Source of the DNA: a bacterium SCSIO 12741
Lineage (GTDB): Bacteria > Bacteroidota > Bacteroidia > Flavobacteriales_G > Salibacteraceae
DNA: 64,000 bases
Direction: 5' to 3'
Assembly: GCA_024398055.1 (NCBI GenBank)
Contig: CP073749.1
Span: 5,022,594 to 5,086,593, forward strand
Translations under genes and position numbers: made by a program
The notes under the pieces: generated by a model
Database searches by the model: none
Told to the model about the DNA's origin: nothing
Seen by the model: only the letters and a program-made list of their open reading frames with translations
Part shown: one piece after another, positions 25,825 through 36,500 of the stretch
Layout of the letters: every line of letters begins with the position of its first letter
How positions within the stretch are numbered: the stretch's first letter is position 1

Positions 25825-28035
25825 TTAGAATACTACAATTTTCACCCGACGGTTGTAGATCTGCTTATCCGGATCACTGGTCACTTCATCGATCGCAAAA
25901 CGTGGGCTGCTTTCTCCAAAGAATTCAGTGCGGATAGGTTGCTTCACTCCTTGACCTTCTAAATACTCCTTAACAGATAGTACACGCTTTTCGGAAAGCT
26001 TGAGGTTGTAACTCTCATTTCCAACGTGATCGGAGTGGCCACTCATGTAGATTTTAACATCCGGGTTTTGCTCCAGGAAGGCCAAAAGCTTAGCCAATTT
26101 GCCTTGGCTGTATTCGGTCACCAGCTTGGAGTTAAATCCGAAGTATACATTCTCTTCATACTTAGGTGTAAGCGGTGCAGACGATGCAGCAGCACTTCCA
26201 GGTGCACCCTTTAGGTTTTCACGACCGTCTTCCATTTCGGTAGCTCCGGCCAGACCTTCTTGTCCCATTCCGGTATAGCTCACCTCAATACGCGATGGCT
26301 CAATGCCAGAATCGATTAGGTTGTTGTACGCTTTAAGTGCCCTTTTACGAGCATCTTCAGCCGCACCTACCCCAGCACCAGTGGCTACGATCTGAGCAGT
26401 AAAATTGGGATCCTTATTCAGCACTTCAGCCGCTTCGTCCAATCGAGCAACGGTAGCCGAATCCAGATTGCCAGACTCATCCAATGAAATATCGTTTAAC
26501 AACAAAACTTGTTTTCCACCTTCAGGCAAACCTTCACCCTCACCTTCGATTCCGCCAGCAATCAACTCAGGGCCGCCAGTTGCAGTGCTATCCCCTTCTG
26601 ACAATTCGCGTTCTTCAGCTTCCAACTTGGCCAACATGCTTTCATCAATGTTCATGTCCACCCCTTTGGTAATGCGGTAAATGTCATATTCACCATATCC
26701 ACCGGATCGGTTAGAAGCATAGTAAGCATGGGAACGATCGTGACCGAGCATGTAGTTTACTTCATCGAATGGCGAGTTAATTGGAATCTCCAGGTTTTGC
26801 GGCTTGCTCCATCCCGTATCAGAACGGTAGCTTACAAAAACATCATATCCACCAATACTGGAATGACCCGCTGACGAAAAGAATAAAGTGGTGTCGTCCA
26901 ACATATAAGGAGTGGCCTCATTGAGCTCTGTATTAATTCCAGGTCCCATGTTAACCAACTCTCCCCATTTGCCAGAAGAATCTCTTTCACTTACAAACAG
27001 GTCTCTTCCACCAATACAGTCGAAACGATCGGCGGCAACGTACAGCTTGTTTCCATCTGGAGAAATAGTTGCACTGGTTACCTGGTTACCAGCCCGGCTA
27101 AAGGTTTCACTAAACTTGCGAGGCTCCAACCAGTTTTCACCGTCATTTTCTAAAACATCGATGTGGTTGTCCACATAAACAAATAGCTGCGACTCGTCTG
27201 GTGAAATAGAAACCGTAGCGTTGTGTTTTTTTGAGTTCACCAAAGCTCCATTAAAGAACTTGGAGTTGTTTACATTTTGAACGTCCGTCCAAAGGGCAGA
27301 GCGGTTGGTCGCCTCATAAATATCTTCAAAATACTGTCCGTCTGAGTATACCTCTCCTCCAGTCGATCCGGTTCTACGAGATGTAAAAACCAAGGTACGG
27401 TTGTTATTCATAATGATGGGGCCATACTCCGAAAAAGCACTGTTTACCTCATCACCCAAATTCTCGATGCGGATGAATTTATTTCCTTCCACATAAAACT
27501 TACTTACGTTTTTGGTATTGCGATCCACACGATCGAGAAGGTTCTGATCTTTTTCAATCAAATCTTTTCCTTCATCACATTGTTGGATGTAGGACTCTAC
27601 CTCTTTTTTGCGCAATCTTCCCACCTTTCCCTTCGGAAGACCTTCTACCAAATAGGTGTTATAGGCAGCCAGTGCAAACAGAAAATTGTGCTCGAGGTGG
27701 TACACACGACCCAAGTAGTAGAACATTTCAGGCATATCGGCCCGATTTCCTTTTTCCAAGGCACTCTCAAAATACTTTTTGGAAGCTACTTTATTAAAAG
27801 AACCTTCATAAATACAGATTCCAAGCTCGTAGTTGTAATTTGGATTTGCCGTATCGGATTTGTGGAGTTCACTGTAAGACTTAAACGCCTCACGAAACTC
27901 TTCCATCTGCATGTAATCCCTGGCCTGCTTCAGCAATTTCTTCTTCTGAGACTCGGTCAAATCATCTTGAGCCACCGCGCTCATTGCTCCAAAAAGTAGC
28001 GCCAAAAGGAGGCACGATAAGGTTTGAATTCGCAT
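25825..28035 (-). CDS. TPR / PD40-propeller / OmpA-family outer membrane protein (PorE-like layout)
   Basis: This 736-residue protein has signal peptide ending AMSAVAQ. TPR-like helices occupy about residues 25-160. A PD40/WD40-type propeller follows (SPDESQLFVYVD, SPDGNKLYVAADRFDCIGGR, LFFSSAGHSSIGGYDVF, YASNRSGGYGEYDIY). A partial OmpA-like repeat (GGKQVLLLNDISLDESG) then precedes a C-terminal OmpA domain (VYFGFNSKLVTEYSQGKLAK, GHSDHVGNESYNLKLSEKR) that should bind peptidoglycan. T9SS component PorE has TPR, propeller, a regulatory domain and OmpA; this protein is similar but lacks a clear regulatory domain. It may anchor an envelope complex. Assignment to T9SS is not proven. Confidence 0.8.
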   Translation of the reverse strand: MRIQTLSCLLLALLFGAMSAVAQDDLTESQKKKLLKQARDYMQMEEFREAFKSYSELHKSDTANPNYNYELGICIYEGSFNKVASKKYFESALEKGNRADMPEMFYYLGRVYHLEHNFLFALAAYNTYLVEGLPKGKVGRLRKKEVESYIQQCDEGKDLIEKDQNLLDRVDRNTKNVSKFYVEGNKFIRIENLGDEVNSAFSEYGPIIMNNNRTLVFTSRRTGSTGGEVYSDGQYFEDIYEATNRSALWTDVQNVNNSKFFNGALVNSKKHNATVSISPDESQLFVYVDNHIDVLENDGENWLEPRKFSETFSRAGNQVTSATISPDGNKLYVAADRFDCIGGRDLFVSERDSSGKWGELVNMGPGINTELNEATPYMLDDTTLFFSSAGHSSIGGYDVFVSYRSDTGWSKPQNLEIPINSPFDEVNYMLGHDRSHAYYASNRSGGYGEYDIYRITKGVDMNIDESMLAKLEAEERELSEGDSTATGGPELIAGGIEGEGEGLPEGGKQVLLLNDISLDESGNLDSATVARLDEAAEVLNKDPNFTAQIVATGAGVGAAEDARKRALKAYNNLIDSGIEPSRIEVSYTGMGQEGLAGATEMEDGRENLKGAPGSAAASSAPLTPKYEENVYFGFNSKLVTEYSQGKLAKLLAFLEQNPDVKIYMSGHSDHVGNESYNLKLSEKRVLSVKEYLEGQGVKQPIRTEFFGESSPRFAIDEVTSDPDKQIYNRRVKIVVF

Positions 28036-28157
28036 GTATTTCGCACTCTTGTGTTAGGAACAAATATAATCTAATTGGGATGCTTACAAAGGATTGAAAT
28101 TCGATCCGCTAAAGTGCATTTTTCTTCGATGAATGGCATCTTTTATTCCCCCCTGGT

Positions 28158-28187
28158 TTGCCCAATAAGTTTCTTCACTTAATTTTG
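28158..28187 (+). promoter_or_regulatory. candidate promoter of the secreted-protein operon
   Basis: TTG at 28158-28160 and TAATTTTG at 28180-28187 are 19 bases apart, matching the Bacteroidota TTG-N19-TAnnTTTG consensus closely. Transcription should begin only about 5-10 bases before the ATG at 28202, giving a very short leader. Confidence 0.5.
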
Positions 28188-28201
28188 GTGAAAATCAGTG
28201 C

Positions 28202-30775
28202 ATGACCCGGAGAGTTGTTTTCATTTGTTTGATAACGTTATTGGTATATTCTGCTTGGGCAGAAGGTACCGCAGAACTTCGTAGAGAATATGCATCCAAT
28301 CTCTTTCTTCAAGCGACCCCTTATAAAGGCGTTCCGGGAAGTGGTTCGATGTCTTTCGGTTCCCCCATTAGTGAGAAAATGTATATCCGTATCAACCACA
28401 GTGGTGAGTGGATACACATGGGTTTTGGTAATTGCTTTACCAATGGTAATGTGACCTACATCCGTAACCAGGTTGCTCCCGCCGAAATTTATATGCACAT
28501 CATTAGCCCTTCGGGTGATACCCTTATGCAACGAAAAGTACCCACCTCGGGTGCTGGTTATATCGGAGGCAGCGATCGCGATGCCTGGCAGCGTTGCGTT
28601 ACGGGTCCTGGAACGGTTGTAAAAGACGGTTACACTCCTCTGAGCTTTGAAGCCATGGAGGCCGGCGATTACATCATTGAATTTAATGTAGGGAGTCAAA
28701 CGGTTCCTAATACTTCCGATCGCATCACTTTCCAGCTTTTTGATGTTTCAGTTTCGAAAGACGCTGGACGTTATGCCGGCAAGGAAGATGCTGTATCCGA
28801 TCAATGTATTCCTGGAAGACTGTATTCATACAGCTTGAATTTACAGGCTGATCCAGACAATGGACATAGTTCACTCACCTGCTACAATTTGTTTCCTGCT
28901 ACGGAGAATGACGAAATATTCTACGCTGGTGAAATCAATTTACCAGACTTTCAAGCTGGTGAATTTATCCTGGCATCTTTTTCCTCTTCCTCGCCTAAAC
29001 ACGAGGTGAGCGATAACAACATTTCCTTGAAGCCTGAACACCTGATGTTCCTAAATCCACCTGATCCTATGGTATTTCCAAGGTTAAGCGGATTCAAAGG
29101 AGGCCTGGAGTTTGTTCCTTTTTACGATCCTAAGGGAACCTTAAGAGCGGCAATTATTGCTCAAAATTCAGAAACGGCAGAGCTCAAATTTCAGATTGAA
29201 CCGGTAGGGGTTGAAATGGGAGATTCACGTACTTCGGTGGTATTGAGCGAAAAATTTGAAGAACCTGGATTCCACGATGTACTATTTGATGGGAAATTGG
29301 CCAATGGTCAAGTGGTTTCCAATGGGACAAACCTTCGGGCGAAAATCTCCTACCGTCAAGGTCCGTTGTACATTTCCTTGTTCAACGTAGCTCGCAACCC
29401 AGGCGGAATCCGTTACCGGATGGTTGGAAAGGGAAATTACCAAACCGATTGTTCCTGGGATGACTTGAATGTAAGAGGTATTAAGAACGAAGGAAAAAGA
29501 ACCTGGCAAAAAGGAAGTGGTTTTACCTTGGTTACCCGCTTCTACAATTTTCAGGAAGATTCCTACTATAACCTGGCTTACTACTGTAAACCGGACTCCG
29601 ATGAAGATGGTGTTCCCGATTACAAAGATCGCGATGGGGATAATGACGGAATTCCAAATCTATTGGAGTGTTACGAAACCAGTCCGCTTTTAGACGATGA
29701 CAACGATTTAATTCCAAATTACCTGGACGTAGACTTTTACCACCCGATTTGGGGATCCTACAAAGACAACAACCACGACGGTATCAACGATGTATTTGAC
29801 TACGACTTAGATTCTCGTCCCGATTTCGTCGATGGTGATTCTGACGATGACGGTTTGCTCGACATATTTGCCATTGGATTAACCAATTACAACGAATTTG
29901 GTCAAGTAAACGATTACTTTGATGAAGATGGAGATGGTCTATCTGAAGGAGTAATTGCCAAACCTGAAATGTTGGAAGATCTGGACAACGATGGAGAATA
30001 CAATCACTGTGATCAGGATGCCGACGGTGATGGCCTTTCCAACTACATTGAAGCTCAAGACTTTTTGCGCTTCCGTTACAAAGCAGGACTGGACTTTTCA
30101 CGCAATGGTATAGACGACACCTTTGACAAAAAACGAGGTGGCAAGGGCGTTTTCAATCCGGTAGACAAAAACAAATCAGGTGTACCTGATTACCTCGAGC
30201 CCGATCAGGATGGAATCTTCTATACCGATAACCTTTGCCAGTCTAAATTGGCTCATGATACACTGACCCTGTGTATTGATCAGATTGCACCTTACACCTG
30301 TTTTGAATTGGACCTATCCTCTTCTATTGACCCGAATGGCAAGCCCTTGATTTACAAATGGAACTTGGGTGATGGAAACGTTCTGGAAGGTGCAAAAATC
30401 AATCACTGCTACCAGGTGTTTGGTAACTACCAGGTAAACCTAATGTTGGCTGACCCTGAATCGGGAAGAGTGTTTGAACAGAATGAACTGGACCTCCAAC
30501 TCAGCATCCGGGATTCTTTGAACCTGGGCTTAAATCTTCCTGATCAAGTGTTTGAAGGGGAGCTCTTTGCTTTTGGATATAACTTCATACCGCCGATAAA
30601 CTACAAAATCGAAAAGGCCTATTGGAACTTCGGAGATTACCACTACCGCTGTGATGCTTCGGGCTTCCATTTCTTTGACCATTACGGGGAGTATGATGTA
30701 AAATTGATATTGGAGTTGCGATCTGACGGAGATATCATTACCTTGTGCACGACGAAAAAGATGATGGTAAAATAA
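28202..30775 (+). CDS. large secreted protein with Ca-binding (thrombospondin-3-like) repeats and PKD domains
   Basis: This 857-residue protein has a signal peptide ending VYSAWAEG. The first ~450 residues are beta-rich and unfamiliar. Residues about 463-640 are dense in Asp-rich turns such as DSDEDGVPDYKDRDGDNDG, DDDNDLIPNYLDVD, DGDSDDDGLLDI and DQDADGDGLSNYIE, typical of thrombospondin type 3 calcium-binding repeats. Two PKD-type folds follow (IYKWNLGDGNVLEGAKIN, then YWNFGDYHYRCDASGFHFFD). There is no T9SS sorting domain or lipobox, so its final location is uncertain. The next gene starts 12 bases later and is also secreted, so they form a pair. Adhesive or structural function is an inference. 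Confidence 0.75.
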   Translation: MTRRVVFICLITLLVYSAWAEGTAELRREYASNLFLQATPYKGVPGSGSMSFGSPISEKMYIRINHSGEWIHMGFGNCFTNGNVTYIRNQVAPAEIYMHIISPSGDTLMQRKVPTSGAGYIGGSDRDAWQRCVTGPGTVVKDGYTPLSFEAMEAGDYIIEFNVGSQTVPNTSDRITFQLFDVSVSKDAGRYAGKEDAVSDQCIPGRLYSYSLNLQADPDNGHSSLTCYNLFPATENDEIFYAGEINLPDFQAGEFILASFSSSSPKHEVSDNNISLKPEHLMFLNPPDPMVFPRLSGFKGGLEFVPFYDPKGTLRAAIIAQNSETAELKFQIEPVGVEMGDSRTSVVLSEKFEEPGFHDVLFDGKLANGQVVSNGTNLRAKISYRQGPLYISLFNVARNPGGIRYRMVGKGNYQTDCSWDDLNVRGIKNEGKRTWQKGSGFTLVTRFYNFQEDSYYNLAYYCKPDSDEDGVPDYKDRDGDNDGIPNLLECYETSPLLDDDNDLIPNYLDVDFYHPIWGSYKDNNHDGINDVFDYDLDSRPDFVDGDSDDDGLLDIFAIGLTNYNEFGQVNDYFDEDGDGLSEGVIAKPEMLEDLDNDGEYNHCDQDADGDGLSNYIEAQDFLRFRYKAGLDFSRNGIDDTFDKKRGGKGVFNPVDKNKSGVPDYLEPDQDGIFYTDNLCQSKLAHDTLTLCIDQIAPYTCFELDLSSSIDPNGKPLIYKWNLGDGNVLEGAKINHCYQVFGNYQVNLMLADPESGRVFEQNELDLQLSIRDSLNLGLNLPDQVFEGELFAFGYNFIPPINYKIEKAYWNFGDYHYRCDASGFHFFDHYGEYDVKLILELRSDGDIITLCTTKKMMVK

Positions 30776-30787
30776 ATTACCAACTAC

Positions 30788-31762
30788 ATGTGGAAGGGCT
30801 CTCCGATAATTTTATTGCTTAGCTTCCTTTGCCTTTTCTCCCAGGGCCAGCGTATTCCCAATGAAGCCGAAAACATTGAGTTTTTGGTTACGTTTGGTTC
30901 CCAATCTGATAAGGCATGGGGTGATGACGACTTTTCTCAAGTAGTCTTCTTCACCATTCCCGTTGCCTTTAATGAACCCTTTTTTATCCGAATTTTTGAT
31001 CCCGAAGTAGGTGGAAACCACGATGAAGTAAATGGTGTTTTTGATACCTACATGCGTTATAACGTTTACGGTGGAAAGGGCGCTCATTCTAACTTAGCCG
31101 CTCAAAATGTAGATCCGGTTCCGGGTTATGACAGTGGCATCCTCCTCTCTTCTAAAACCTTTGGAGTTCAGGACAACTACGACAGTAGTTGGTATAGCCT
31201 TGGCCCTTTCAATCCGAAAGATGGTGAGTTTCTCCCTGAGCTAGGAGGATATGTTTTTAAGGTAACGGTGACGGGTCGGCAAGGAGATGATGGGAACCTG
31301 TATTACTTCTTTCTCAGTAGAAATTCTCAAATCAACAGAGGAATTGATGGCGCTAATGCCTTTACCTACGAGTACTCATTTCGGATGCCCGAAGACTCGT
31401 CCATCATTTCTCACATCTACCCATTCATTGATAAAAACACGGTATCACTTACCCAACACAATTTTGACTTTGACAAGGCCGGAAACATTTTGGTGTATTC
31501 CGTTTCCAAAAACCGGCATCCCGCTCGCACCTCAGGTGACAACCATTGGTCGACCAGTACCCACCGGGTAACAGAGGCCGAAAGGAATACCTCTTACGAC
31601 CTTCAGATTTCGACCAATTCAAGCTTTCAAAACGACCTCGTGATTCATGTAAAGAATCAATATAACAGAGCCGTTGGATTTTATAGTATCCCAATTGGAG
31701 GACCGCCTAAATACAAGTACAAAGTAGAAATAAACCTTACCCCAGGTAAACCGACCCAATAA
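30788..31762 (+). CDS. secreted protein of unknown function
   Basis: This 324-residue protein has a signal peptide (SPIILLLSFLCLFSQGQ) and a mature beta-rich sequence with many aromatic and Asp/Asn residues: AWGDDDFSQVVFFTIPVAFN, FFIRIFDPEVGGNHDEVNG, MRYNVYGGKG and YSLGPFNPKDGEF. I do not recognise the family. It follows the Ca-repeat/PKD protein by 12 bases and precedes the MBL gene by nine, so all three are probably one transcript. The FDPEVGGNHDEVNG segment looks like an acidic, possibly calcium-binding loop. Confidence 0.65.
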   Translation: MWKGSPIILLLSFLCLFSQGQRIPNEAENIEFLVTFGSQSDKAWGDDDFSQVVFFTIPVAFNEPFFIRIFDPEVGGNHDEVNGVFDTYMRYNVYGGKGAHSNLAAQNVDPVPGYDSGILLSSKTFGVQDNYDSSWYSLGPFNPKDGEFLPELGGYVFKVTVTGRQGDDGNLYYFFLSRNSQINRGIDGANAFTYEYSFRMPEDSSIISHIYPFIDKNTVSLTQHNFDFDKAGNILVYSVSKNRHPARTSGDNHWSTSTHRVTEAERNTSYDLQISTNSSFQNDLVIHVKNQYNRAVGFYSIPIGGPPKYKYKVEINLTPGKPTQ

Positions 31763-31771
31763 GTAGATCGC

Positions 31772-32629
31772 ATGAAAATATACCCGATAGAAACCGGAAA
31801 TTTTAAGTTGGACGGAGGTGCCATGTTTGGCGTGGTTCCTAAATCTCTATGGCAACGCGTTTACCCTGCCGATAACAACAATATGTGCCCCTGGTCTATG
31901 CGCTGTTTGCTCGTAGAATATGACGATCGCCTGGTATTGGTGGATTGTGGAATGGGAACCAAGCAAAGTGAAAAGTTCTTTTCCTATTACTTCTTACACG
32001 GAGATGCTACTTTGGACAAAAGCCTGGCGGCTCATGGATTTCATCGGAACGATATTACAGATGTGTTCTTGACCCACCTCCATTTTGATCATTGTGGTGG
32101 CGCTGTGGAATGGAACTCCTCCAAAGACGGTTATCGCCCTGCGTTTCCTAATGCCACGTTTTGGAGTAACGAATCGCACTGGCAATGGGCCATAGAACCC
32201 AATCCGAGGGAGAAGGCGTCCTTTTTGAAGGAAAACATCATGCCTTTGCAAGAAAGCGGTCAGTTGAAATTTGTGAATACTTCCGAAGGTATGACTGAGG
32301 AATTGTTCCCGGGTTTTAGGGCTTTGGTGGTAAATGGACATACCGAGTCCCAAATGATTCCACACATCGAATACCAGGGAAAAACCTTGGTCTATATGGC
32401 CGATTTGCTTCCCTCACACGCTCATGTGCCATTGGCTTGGGTTATGGGATACGACACACGTCCTCTTTTGACCATTGAAGAGAGAAGTCAATTTTACCAA
32501 AAGGCGGTGGAAAACGATTACGTTCTATTCTTTGAGCACGATGCCGTTCACGAGTGTGGTACGTTGCGTCAAACTGAAAAGGGTGTAAGATTCGATCAAG
32601 GATTTGCCTTTAACGAGCTCTTTTCATAG
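31772..32629 (+). CDS. MBL-fold metallo-hydrolase
   Basis: This 285-residue cytoplasmic protein of the metallo-beta-lactamase superfamily has the zinc motif THLHFDHCGG near residue 105, another histidine in VNGHTESQMIPH, the bridging aspartate in YMADLLPSHAHVP and a late histidine in FFEHDAVHE. These are the six or seven zinc ligands of the lactonase/glyoxalase-like group. The closest match by eye is the AHL-lactonase-like subgroup, but the substrate cannot be told. Its 3' end overlaps that of the convergent DinB gene by 20 bases. Confidence 0.85.
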   Translation: MKIYPIETGNFKLDGGAMFGVVPKSLWQRVYPADNNNMCPWSMRCLLVEYDDRLVLVDCGMGTKQSEKFFSYYFLHGDATLDKSLAAHGFHRNDITDVFLTHLHFDHCGGAVEWNSSKDGYRPAFPNATFWSNESHWQWAIEPNPREKASFLKENIMPLQESGQLKFVNTSEGMTEELFPGFRALVVNGHTESQMIPHIEYQGKTLVYMADLLPSHAHVPLAWVMGYDTRPLLTIEERSQFYQKAVENDYVLFFEHDAVHECGTLRQTEKGVRFDQGFAFNELFS

Positions 32630-33083
32630 CCATCATATAGCCTAAATGCAGCCCTTCATGAATGTTGTTGAAGGCGATGGCATCTTCCAAGGAAAGTAAG
32701 GGAACCCCATAGCTGGTTCGGTAAGAGTGAAATGGCTCAAACCGATCTTCTTCATAATATTCACGAGCCAAATCGATCCACTTAAGCGCATTGGCTTTAA
32801 AATAGTTTAGATCGGCTTCTGCGTTGGGATGATTGGGGTCAGGAGCACTTCCTTTTCGGTATCGTTCAATCAATTCTTTTTCGATAGGTAATTCCTGTTT
32901 GCACAAGCCAAAGCTCAACAGTTGTTGAGTTACGATAATATGACCAAAGTTCCACAGCAAGGAATTATTGAACCCTTCCGGTATTCTGGTCAACTGTTCC
33001 AATTCAAGTCCTTCAATAGCCTCTAAAGCCCGCTCCCGGGTAATTCGGTTTAGTTCAAATTGCTTTTGGATTGCTTCCGTCAT
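32610..33083 (-). CDS. DinB-family protein
   Basis: This 157-residue four-helix-bundle protein has the two metal-binding histidine regions of the DinB/YfiT superfamily: LLWNFGHIIVTQQ near residue 47 and HEGLHLGYMMAMK near the end. Members are often thiol-dependent metalloenzymes (for example bacillithiol transferases) or of unknown function. No partner gene is evident. It overlaps the MBL gene tail to tail by 20 bases. A specific function is not assigned. Confidence 0.85.
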   Translation of the reverse strand: MTEAIQKQFELNRITRERALEAIEGLELEQLTRIPEGFNNSLLWNFGHIIVTQQLLSFGLCKQELPIEKELIERYRKGSAPDPNHPNAEADLNYFKANALKWIDLAREYYEEDRFEPFHSYRTSYGVPLLSLEDAIAFNNIHEGLHLGYMMAMKRAR

Positions 33084-33226
33084 GATTTTCTATTTGCTGC
33101 GATACAATGATACTTCCCATTCCTCAATGTTGAAGTTGTAGGGCTTACATAAATGTTAAATTCTGCACTCAATTTTTTCGGCCTAAATCGCTTTTTGATT
33201 TACTTTAACCGAATCAATTAATACCC

Positions 33227-33586
33227 ATGATTTTTTACGTAGCTGACGACGACAAATCCACCCAAACCTTATGCCGACTTATTCTTCAACGTATGAATGT
33301 GGCCCGTGATATCCGATTGGCTTCCAATGGTCAACAGGTATGGGAGCAGCTTCAGGAGGACTCGGACGAAGAGCGTAAGGTTGTTTTTCTCGACCTTAAT
33401 ATGCCGGTGATGGATGGTGCGCAGTTTTTAAAGGAAATAGAGTCGAATCCTCTAAAAGGAGTTGAAGTGTACTTAATGCTTACGAACGACCTCAAAGCAG
33501 ATGATCGCTACCTTATGGACAACCCTTTTGTAAAAGGGGCCTTGAGCAAACCTCTGGATCCGGTAAAAATCCAGAACATTCTCTAA
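33227..33586 (+). CDS. stand-alone response-regulator receiver protein
   Basis: This 119-residue CheY-like domain has acidic residues 7-9 (VADDDKS), phospho-acceptor Asp56 in VVFLDLNMPVMDG, the switch threonine in LMLTND and the conserved lysine in LSKPL. It has no output domain. It ends four bases from the 3' end of the convergent propeller histidine kinase gene, which is the obvious candidate partner, though the convergent layout makes co-transcription impossible. Confidence 0.9.
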   Translation: MIFYVADDDKSTQTLCRLILQRMNVARDIRLASNGQQVWEQLQEDSDEERKVVFLDLNMPVMDGAQFLKEIESNPLKGVEVYLMLTNDLKADDRYLMDNPFVKGALSKPLDPVKIQNIL

Positions 33587-33590
33587 TCGC

Positions 33591-36500
33591 TTATTTGTGA
33601 TTGCCCAGGAGCCGAATGGTAAATTCGGTTCCCTCTCCTAATTTACTGGTCACACTGATGGTGCCACGAGAGCGCTCAATCATCTTTTTGATCAAGTGTA
33701 GTCCTACCCCACTACCTTCGGTATGGTCGTGAATTCGACGGAATAGTTTAAAGATCTTATCACCATCTTTATCCATGTCGATTCCCAAGCCATTGTCCTT
33801 TACCCGAATTCTCACGTGCTGGTCGTCCGTGATTTCAAAATGCACATCAACGATACAAGGGCGATCCGGATGTCGGTACTTGATGGAATTACTCACCAGA
33901 TTGTAAATGAAGCTGTAGAAGTAACTCGCATTGAAATAGATCATTTCAAACTCCTTGTGCACCCGAATATCAGCTTGAGACTCCTGAATGAGAAGGTCCA
34001 TGTTTTTGTGCAATTCGTCAATTACCTCATCCACATACAACCATTCTTTCTGCTCAATGTAGGAGTAATCGGAACGAAGAACTTCGGCAATTCGCTCCAG
34101 GTTTTGGTGCAGTTTATTGGTACTGTCCTCCAGCACTTCCAATAGCGGTTCATCGTCTTCTTTCAGCTCGCCAAACTGCTTTAGGGAACTGATCGCCCCT
34201 GAATGTTGTGCACCGGATTTTTTAAATCGTGGGTAACGGAATAGGTAAACTGCTCAATCTCTTCATTCCGTTGCTTAAGGTGCTCGGTTCTTTCGCTAAC
34301 CAACTCCTGCAACTTGACCTTAGAGCGATGAAGGGAATAGATCCTCACCCGATAAACCGTAAAGGTTCCCAAAAGGAAAATGGCCAAAAGCATCAACTGA
34401 AACCACAACTGGTCCCAAATCGCAGGCTTAATAACAAAGGTGATTTTCGCCTCTTCACCGGGCTGACCATAAAATACCGGACGAGCTCTAAAGGTATACA
34501 CTCCCGGATCGAGGTTGGTATAAGTTGCAGATTGCTCTTTTTGTAAAGGAGTCCAATCCTGATCCAGCCCTTCCAGCTTAAACTGGTATTGATATTGATT
34601 TCGAAAACGAAAAGTCGGGTGGCTAAAATTGATGGTCACATGATTCTGATCATGGTTTAGGCGAATAATGCGATTGGGGTTAAACTCACCACTTCCACCA
34701 TCGGTAAATTGGTATTGATCCAGCGGTTTGTAGAAGATCAACATGTCTTCAGGAATCATCGCCGAATAACTCGGTTTGGAGAGTTCATGCGGGTAATTGA
34801 TTCGAATAACCCCTCCATATCCTCCAATCCAAATATGGCCATCCGGATCGGTGACAATGGCATTTCTCAAAAAACCATTTCTGGTTACCCGAGCTTCGGT
34901 ATGTACCTGGCGGAATACCCGGCGATTGGTATCGACCAAACTCAATCCATCCTGGTGGACCACCCAAAGGTTTCCTGCCTGATCGCTGGTTAAGCCTATG
35001 CAATAGTCGTTCAGCAATCCGTCTTCTTTGTGTAAATACCACACCGAATCACCGCGCATAAAACCCACGCCCTGACCAAGCGAAGCCACCCACACTCCAT
35101 CATTGAGTGATTGAATCGCACTCACATCCTTGAGCAATAACTTATCGTCACGGGTAAGCATGGTAAACTCGCCATCAGGCTTGTAAAGGGCCAATCCATT
35201 GGTGGGTGTACCGATGCACATACTTCCATCTGGCTTAGGTTCCAACGCATAAATCTCATTGTGGATAAATCCATTATCCATAGAAAACTTGCGGGATAGA
35301 TTTCCCTGGTAATTGTACACCCTTATCCCCTGGGTCATGGCCGCAACCCATACTCCGGCATTTTGATCGCCTGAAATGGTCCAAATCTTGGTTCGAAGGT
35401 TTCGATCAATACGCTTTACGGATTTCAATTCACCGCGTAAATCAAAGCTCCCTAAAAATATCCCGTCCCTATCCGATCCAATCCACAACTGACCCAACGG
35501 ATCGAGGTACAATGATCGAATGGGGCTCTCGTTCCACATCAGTTCGGCTTGCGTCCGCCGATCTGGCAGATTCATTTCGGTGCGGTCGATACGGTACAAT
35601 CCCTTATCAGTCCCCAGCAAAATCCACCGGTTTCCATAGGCGATCACATCGTTTACAAAACGGATATCATGAGCAGCAAAGAGGTCGATGTATTCAAACT
35701 CATCAAGGTGGGCTTGCATCAATCCATTTCCATTGGTCCCAATCCAAAGATCGAAACGGCCAATGGCATGAGCACAGGAAAGGTCGTTTCCTAAAATCTT
35801 CTTTCGTTCGTCAACCGGATCTATTCGGGAGGCAATAGACGGAATGCCTTTCAGGTTCCGGATTTTATAAATCCCTCTATTTCTGGTTCCCGCCCAAAGT
35901 TCGTCTTCAAATACGTCCATGAAAACGATGGTTTGTCCGGAAAGCAACTCCAATTGGCTTAAGCTGTCCTGCTCTACATTCCAACGGTAAATTCCCTGAT
36001 CCTCGGTTCCGATAAAAAGCTCGTTGCCATCGGGGTGCATTTTGATACAGAGCACCGAAATCAAGTTTTGATCTGTAATTAATCGAGGTTTGGAATGGCG
36101 GACCGCTCCTTCCATTTTTGCCCAGTACACACCATTGGTGGTAGCCAGAAAAAAGTTTCCATCGCGAATAATGATATCCTGAATCATTCCCTCTACTTCA
36201 GGAAAACCAGCGTAAAGAATGGCGGCATCATTCTGCACTTTAAAGAGTCCCCTACCCTGGTCAAAGCCATAGATATTGGATCCAAAGTTGCGCAACACCT
36301 GAACCCGTGCTCCACCCAATCCAGGCTCCTTGATGGAAATGACCTGACCGGCCACCCAGGAATAAATGCTACCATCATTTCCTGCGAAATACACGGTATC
36401 CGACTTCACGGCCAAGGCCGATACATAAAAACTCTCCGATTTACTGGGTAAGGCTACCTGTTTAAAGGATTCTCCATTGTAGAAAAAGAGGCCATTTTCG

